In this document: positions 59,787 through 64,000 of the stretch, piece by piece
Numbering within the stretch: position 1 is the first letter of the stretch
Layout of the letters: each line of letters opens with the position of its first letter
Assembly: GCA_963802765.1 (NCBI GenBank)
Contig: CAWDJZ010000007.1
Coordinates: forward strand, 372,001 to 436,000
Source of the DNA: Gaiellasilicea sp963802765
GTDB taxonomy: Bacteria > Actinomycetota > Thermoleophilia > Gaiellales > Gaiellaceae
Direction of reading: 5' to 3'
DNA length: 64,000 nucleotides
Program-made: the position numbers and the translations under genes
The notes under the pieces: model-generated
What the model was told of the DNA's origin: nothing
Databases searched by the model: none
Seen by the model: only the letters and a program-made list of their open reading frames with translations

Positions 59787-60782
59787 CTAGGCGGGCAGCG
59801 CCTCGCGGAGGAAGCGGAACAGGTTGCCCGAGAGCAGGCCGTCGAGCTCCGGCCCCGGCCAACCGCGTTCCTCCAGCGCAGCGACGAGCGCGGGGTACTC
59901 CTCCGGGCCCGAGAGCGCGGCGATCGTCGCGCCCACGGCGAGGCCGGGCGGCATCAAGCTGTCCGGCGGCACCGACGCGGGCCTTAGCTCGTGCAGCCGC
60001 TTCGTCCAGTCGCCGCCGAGGCAGACACGCTCCGGCCCAATCACCGAGGTGGCGTGTTCGAGGTGGTCGACGACGCGGCCGATCGTCGGCTCGACCGGGT
60101 CGATCGTCAGCGGATGCAGCATCAGCCCGAAGATGCCGTCCCGCGCCGCGAGCTCTCGCAGCTGCTCGTCGGAGAGGTTTCGCGGCGTCTCGTTCACCGC
60201 CCGGCAGCCGGCGTGAGTGACGCAGATCCGGCCTTCATACAACTCGAGGCACTCCTTGTAGAGACGCGGCGACGCGTGGGCGAGGTCGAGGATCACGCCG
60301 AGCTCCGCGAACCGCGCTAGCAGTGCGCGCCCGAGCCGCGAGAGCCCGCCCTCGTCAGCGGCGCCGTCCGCAAACGGGTTGCGGCGGTTCCAGGTCAGCC
60401 CGGCCATCCGGAGCCCGAGCTCCCAGAAGAGATCGGCCGTCGCGACCTCGTAGCCGAACGGCTCGACGCCCTCGAGCGCGAGCATCAGCCCGATCCGCCC
60501 GCCGCGCTCGACCGCATCGAGATCGGCCCTCGAGCGCACGGCCAGCACGCGATCGGGGTTCTCGTGGAGGGCGTGCTGGAGCGCCGTCACCTGCCGCAGT
60601 GCCTCCCGCAGCGATCCCTCGGGCTGCAGCTCGAGGTCGACGAAGACGGGGCAGACCTGCAGGCCGACGCCGCCCGCCTCGAGCAGGGGCAGCCACGTTC
60701 GCGCGAACACGTCCGACTCACCCAGCCTGTGCTCGCGGTGCGCGAGCTCGAGCAGGATGTCCACGTGGGCGTCGGCGATCAC
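59787..60782 (-). CDS. Membrane dipeptidase family (M19) peptidase
   Basis: 331 residues from GTG 60782. Zinc ligands are seen in order: IADAHVDILLEL (HxD), MLALEGVEPFG, AGLTWNRRNPFADG, ILDLAHASPRLY, ICVTHAGCRAVNETPRN and CLGGDWTKRLHE. Renal-dipeptidase-type enzymes cleave dipeptides, sometimes with D-amino acids. Divergent from the aldehyde dehydrogenase gene with 21 bp between starts, and its stop faces the cupin stop closely. Confidence 0.92.
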   Translation of the reverse strand: MIADAHVDILLELAHREHRLGESDVFARTWLPLLEAGGVGLQVCPVFVDLELQPEGSLREALRQVTALQHALHENPDRVLAVRSRADLDAVERGGRIGLMLALEGVEPFGYEVATADLFWELGLRMAGLTWNRRNPFADGAADEGGLSRLGRALLARFAELGVILDLAHASPRLYKECLELYEGRICVTHAGCRAVNETPRNLSDEQLRELAARDGIFGLMLHPLTIDPVEPTIGRVVDHLEHATSVIGPERVCLGGDWTKRLHELRPASVPPDSLMPPGLAVGATIAALSGPEEYPALVAALEERGWPGPELDGLLSGNLFRFLREALPA

Positions 60783-60790
60783 GGCGCATC

Positions 60791-60796
60791 TATCCT
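60791..60796 (+). promoter_or_regulatory. -10 hexamer, leaderless type, for the aldehyde dehydrogenase
   Basis: TATCCT ends 7 nt before ATG 60804. Confidence 0.45.
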
Positions 60797-60803
60797 CTCA
60801 GCC

Positions 60804-62216
60804 ATGGCGACCGTCGCCTCCACCGAGACGTTCGCGGTCACAAACCCGGCGACCGGCGAGGTGATCGAACAGGTGCCGCGCCACGGGGTCGAAGAGACGC
60901 GGGCTGCGATCGAGACGGCCGAGCGCGCCTACCCCGCCTGGCGCGCCCGCACGGCGAAGGAGCGCGCCCTCGTGCTCCGCCGCCTCGCCGACCTGATGCT
61001 CGAACGCCAGGAGGAGCTCGCGCGCCTGCTCACGACCGAGCAAGGCAAGCCGCTCGCCGAGGCCCGCGGCGAGATCGCCTACGCCGCCTCCTTCTTCGAG
61101 TGGTTCGGCGAGGAGGCGAAGCGGATCTACGGCGACACGATCCCGCCACACCAGGCCGACAAGCGGATCGTCGTCCTGCGCGAGCCGGTCGGCGTGACCG
61201 CGGGGATCACGCCGTGGAACTTCCCCGCCGCGATGATCACGCGCAAGGCCGCCCCTGCGCTCGCCGTCGGCTGCACGATGGTCGTCAAGCCTGCCGAGCA
61301 GACGCCGCTGACGACGCTCGCGCTCGGGCGGCTCGCCGAGGAAGCCGGTCTGCCGCCGGGCGTCCTCTCGGTCGTCACAGGAGACGCGGAGGACGCGCCC
61401 GTGATCGGCGGCGAGCTGACCTCGAACCCGATCGTGCGCAAGCTCTCGTTCACCGGCTCGACCGAGGTCGGGAAGCTCCTGATGGCGCAGTGCGCGGGCC
61501 AGGTGAAGAAGGTCTCGCTCGAGCTCGGCGGCAACGCGCCCTTCCTCGTCTTTGACGACGCCGACCTCGACGCGGCGGTCGAGGGTGCGATCCTGTGCAA
61601 GTTCCGGAACTCCGGCCAGACCTGTGTCTCCGCGAACCGCATCCTGGTCCAGGACTCCGTTCACGACGAGTTCGTCACGCGCTTCGAGGGCGCGGTCGGG
61701 CGGCTCGTCGTGGGGAGCGGGCTCGAGGACGGCGTCCAGGTCGGCCCGCTGATCGACGAGAGCGCCGTCGAAAAGGTCGAGCGCCACGTTGCGGACGCGA
61801 CCGCGGCGGGCGCAGAGCTCGTCCGCGGCGGCAGCCGCCTGGAGGGCACGTTCTTCGAGCCGACGGTGCTCACGGGCGTCACGGCTGCGATGGCGATGAC
61901 CCGCGAGGAGACCTTCGGCCCGGTCGCCGGGATCCAGCGCTTCGCCACGGAGGAGGAGGCGATCCGGCTTGCGAACGACACGCCCTACGGGCTCGCCGCC
62001 TACTTCTACAGCGAGGGTCTCGGCCGCGTCTGGAGGGTTTCCGAGGGGCTCGAGTACGGGATCCTGGGCGTCAACACCGGGATCATCTCGACCGAGGTGG
62101 CGCCGTTCGGCGGCATGAAGGAGTCGGGGATCGGGCGCGAGGGCTCGAAGTACGGCGTCGACGACTGGCTCGAGACGAAGTACGTCTGCCTCGGCGTCGG
62201 CAGCGCGGCCGTGTGA
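60804..62216 (+). CDS. NAD(P)-dependent succinate-semialdehyde-type aldehyde dehydrogenase
   Basis: 470 residues from ATG 60804. Motifs: TPWNFPAAMITRKAAPALAV, MVVKPAEQTPLTTLAL (cofactor Lys), KLSFTGSTEVGK, VSLELGGNAPFLVFDDADLD (general-base Glu), catalytic Cys in NSGQTCVSANRI, and MTREETFGPVAG. The C-terminal end STEVAPFGGMKESGIGREGS and YGVDDWLETKYVCLG fits the GabD group. It would oxidise succinate semialdehyde to succinate. The downstream cupin-type gene overlaps it by GTGA, so they share a transcript. Confidence 0.93.
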   Translation: MATVASTETFAVTNPATGEVIEQVPRHGVEETRAAIETAERAYPAWRARTAKERALVLRRLADLMLERQEELARLLTTEQGKPLAEARGEIAYAASFFEWFGEEAKRIYGDTIPPHQADKRIVVLREPVGVTAGITPWNFPAAMITRKAAPALAVGCTMVVKPAEQTPLTTLALGRLAEEAGLPPGVLSVVTGDAEDAPVIGGELTSNPIVRKLSFTGSTEVGKLLMAQCAGQVKKVSLELGGNAPFLVFDDADLDAAVEGAILCKFRNSGQTCVSANRILVQDSVHDEFVTRFEGAVGRLVVGSGLEDGVQVGPLIDESAVEKVERHVADATAAGAELVRGGSRLEGTFFEPTVLTGVTAAMAMTREETFGPVAGIQRFATEEEAIRLANDTPYGLAAYFYSEGLGRVWRVSEGLEYGILGVNTGIISTEVAPFGGMKESGIGREGSKYGVDDWLETKYVCLGVGSAAV

Positions 62217-62692
62217 CGTCGCTCTCCCTCTACGAGGACCTCCTGGCGCCCGGCGAGAAGCTCGAGCTCCCCGCCGGCGGCCGGATGGTCTACGTCGCCT
62301 CCGGGGAGCTCTCGATGTTGCACGCCGGCAGCGCCGCGTTCGGCGACGAGGAGGCCGTGCTCGAGGCAGGAGTCGATGGTGCGACGGTGCTCCGCTGGGA
62401 GCTGACGGAGTGGTCGGTCGACGACGCGAAGCTCTCGGCGCACGTCGAGCTCGACCCGTGGGCCGACTACTCGATGCGCTGCGAGCTGGACGGCGGAGCC
62501 GCGCCCGGACCCGGGATCGGCTGCGTCCTCCGGGGCGAGCTCTCGGTCGACGGCGCGCTCGTGCAGCCGTTCGGCGCCTTCGTCGAGCCGGCCGAGGTCT
62601 CCGGTCGCGGCTCGTTCGTGCGCGTCGTGCTCGTGCGGGCGGAGGAGACGGACGGCGCCGACGCGCTCGCGCAGGGCTCGATCCACCTTTGA
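62213..62692 (+). CDS. Cupin-fold protein, DUF-type
   Basis: 159 residues from GTG 62213 (GTGA overlap). Beta-rich: LYEDLLAPGEKLELPAGGRM, VYVASGELSMLHAG, ATVLRWELTEWSVDDAK, LDPWADYSMRCELDGGAAPG, CVLRGELSVDGALVQPFG. The pattern of two imperfect beta repeats suggests a bicupin-like or EutQ-like sugar/amine-binding fold. Few His residues are present, so the metal site is incomplete. The tight link to the aldehyde dehydrogenase suggests a role in its substrate pathway; inference only. Confidence 0.75.
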   Translation: MTSLSLYEDLLAPGEKLELPAGGRMVYVASGELSMLHAGSAAFGDEEAVLEAGVDGATVLRWELTEWSVDDAKLSAHVELDPWADYSMRCELDGGAAPGPGIGCVLRGELSVDGALVQPFGAFVEPAEVSGRGSFVRVVLVRAEETDGADALAQGSIHL

Positions 62693-62729
62693 GCAGGGAC
62701 GCGTCAGAGCACGGGCGAACGGAGACCGC

Positions 62730-63356
62730 ATGAGGCTTCTGCTCCTGCTCGCCGCGGTGCTCGTGCTCGCCGGCTGCGGCTCCGACGGCGACGACGCGGC
62801 CGCGCCCGCGCCGGTCACCGTGACCGAGACGGTCACCGAGACCGAGACCGAGACGGAGACCATGACCCAGCCGCCCGAGCAGCCGGCGACGGAATGCTCG
62901 ACCTCGGGCATTCGCATGACGCTGCCCGAGCAGGAGCTGCCCGCGGAGGTGGCCGAGGTGCGGCAGCGGATCTTCGACGCCGCGGTCGCGTGCGACTTCG
63001 ACTCGCTGGAGCAGATCGCGCTGGAGAAGGGCGCGGGGTTCACGTTCAGCTACGGCGGCGGCGGCTCCGCCGCGGAGCACTGGCGGGAGCTCGAAGAGAG
63101 CGGGACGGACGAGCCGATGCGCGTGCTCGCGACGATCCTCACGCTTCCCTACACCCGCAACGAGAGCGGCTCGTACGCCTGGCCGACCGCGTACAACGAG
63201 TCGCCGACCGACGCCGACTGGCAGGCTCTCGTCGACGCGGGCCTCTACACGCAGGAGCAGATCGACGGGATGAAGGCGGGCGGCACCGGCTACCTCGGCT
63301 ACCGCACCGCGATCACGCCCGACGGCGACTGGCAGTTCTTCGTCGCCGGCGACTAG
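62730..63356 (+). CDS. Lipoprotein of unknown function
   Basis: 208 residues. A lipobox VLAGC at residue 17 follows a short leader (RLLLLLAAVLVLAGC), so the protein is anchored to the outer face of the membrane. A repeated Thr/Val/Glu spacer (TVTETVTETETETETMTQ) leads to a compact domain: RQRIFDAAVACDFDSLEQIA, FTFSYGGGGSAAEHWRELEES, PMRVLATILTLPYTRNESGSY and YLGYRTAITPDGDWQFFVAG. This soluble module resembles unannotated actinobacterial lipoproteins that I cannot name further. Confidence 0.85.
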   Translation: MRLLLLLAAVLVLAGCGSDGDDAAAPAPVTVTETVTETETETETMTQPPEQPATECSTSGIRMTLPEQELPAEVAEVRQRIFDAAVACDFDSLEQIALEKGAGFTFSYGGGGSAAEHWRELEESGTDEPMRVLATILTLPYTRNESGSYAWPTAYNESPTDADWQALVDAGLYTQEQIDGMKAGGTGYLGYRTAITPDGDWQFFVAGD

Positions 63357-64000
63357 TCGATGTGCTCGTAGGCCGGCAGCGTGAGGAACTCGACGAAGTC
63401 CTCGCCGAGCGCCACCTGCTCGAAGAGGTCGCGCGCCTCGGCGTAGTCGCCGTCCAGCTTCGCGATCTCCTCCTCGATCGCCGCCTCGATGTCGGATCGC
63501 GCGACCTTGCCGTGCTGGAGCCACTGCCACACCTGCGAGCGGGAGATCTCCGACGTGGCCGCGTCCTCCATCAGGTTGAAGATGGCGACGGCGCCCGACC
63601 CCTGGAGCCACGCGGCGAGGTACTGGATCCCGACCGAGATGTTGTTGTGGAGCCCCTCCATCGTGATCGACCCCGGGGTCGAGACCACGTCGAGCAGGTC
63701 GGACGCGCTCGACGAGACGTCCGGGCGCTGCCGCTCGAGCTGGTTCGGCCGCTCGCCGAGGACGCGGTCGAAGACCTCCATCGCCACCGGCACGAGGTCA
63801 GGGTGTGCGACCCACGTGCCGTCGAAGCCCTGCCCGGCCTCGCGCTCCTTGTCCTCGCGCACCTTCGTCAGCGCGACCGCGTTCACCTCGGGGTCGCGGC
63901 GTGAAGGGATGAACGCCGCCATCCCGCCCATGGCGTGCGCTCCCCGCTTGTGGCAGGTCTGCACCAGCAGCTCGGTGTACGCATGCATGAACGGCACCGC
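63353..64000 (-). CDS. aceB: Malate synthase A, C-terminal part (cut by window edge)
   Basis: The frame is open from the right edge to the stop at 63355-63353, giving about 215 C-terminal residues. Malate-synthase-A features: PFMHAYTELLVQTCHKRGAH, MGGMAAFIPSRRDPEVN, GQGFDGTWVAHPDLVPVAME, TMEGLHNNISVGIQYLAAWL, and the C-terminal helical cap VALGEDFVEFLTLPAY. The enzyme joins glyoxylate and acetyl-CoA in the glyoxylate shunt. It converges with the lipoprotein gene, overlapping 4 bp. Catalytic residues of the N-terminal part lie outside the window. Confidence 0.93.
   Translation of the reverse strand, partial: AVPFMHAYTELLVQTCHKRGAHAMGGMAAFIPSRRDPEVNAVALTKVREDKEREAGQGFDGTWVAHPDLVPVAMEVFDRVLGERPNQLERQRPDVSSSASDLLDVVSTPGSITMEGLHNNISVGIQYLAAWLQGSGAVAIFNLMEDAATSEISRSQVWQWLQHGKVARSDIEAAIEEEIAKLDGDYAEARDLFEQVALGEDFVEFLTLPAYEHID

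Overview
The window is a 64 kb piece of a GC-rich bacterial chromosome, very probably from Actinomycetota and most likely class Thermoleophilia (Gaiellales-like). This rests on heavy GTG start use, the gene order glmU-prs-rplY-pth, greA/mfd, mazG-eno-pyk-ftsB-DUF501, and many products typical of soil actinobacteria. The class assignment is inference. Most genes are chromosomal housekeeping and no phage, plasmid, IS element or CRISPR array is visible. The exception is a 5 kb stretch at about 20.8-25.8 kb with small, mostly unrecognised genes.

Layout. 0-9 kb: S9 peptidase (cut by the left edge), oligoendopeptidase F, a futalosine-hydrolase-like gene, a pseudouridine-degradation pair with an enolase-superfamily enzyme, a GT-C glycosyltransferase and an FmdB zinc ribbon. 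9-14 kb: TPR, LCP, ROK kinase, RsmI and an M23 peptidase. 13.7-20.8 kb: metG-tatD-rsmA-ispE, tRNA-Gln, glmU and prs. 20.8-25.8 kb: gene-poor island. 25.8-37 kb: rplY-pth, greA/mfd, a parvulin lipoprotein, mazG, eno, pyk, ftsB and DUF501. 37-48 kb: an HTH-receiver fusion, PAP2, a GAF-SpoIIE phosphatase, a membrane spermidine-synthase-like protein, GDPD, L,D-transpeptidase and a TlpA-CcmH-CcdA redox group. 48-64 kb: ferredoxin, VOC and FAD proteins, a two-component pair, an SplB-like radical SAM gene behind a LexA-type box, a metallo-hydrolase, a CorC-like protein, XdhC genes, an alcohol dehydrogenase, a dipeptidase, an aldehyde dehydrogenase and malate synthase A (cut by the right edge).

Expression signals are unusually readable. 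About twenty genes have a TAnnnT hexamer ending 6-9 nt before the start codon, which is the leaderless-transcript arrangement. Many operon genes are joined by 4-nt GTGA overlaps. Several intergenic palindromes stand out: a 163-bp imperfect hairpin between the DUF501 gene and the next gene, an identical 23-bp palindrome present twice, and hairpins next to the pyk, mfd and CorC-like starts.

About sixteen genes are broken by single-base frameshifts. Nearly all can be repaired by removing one inserted base, so I read them as sequence or assembly errors rather than biology. I annotate those genes as full-length with the break noted.
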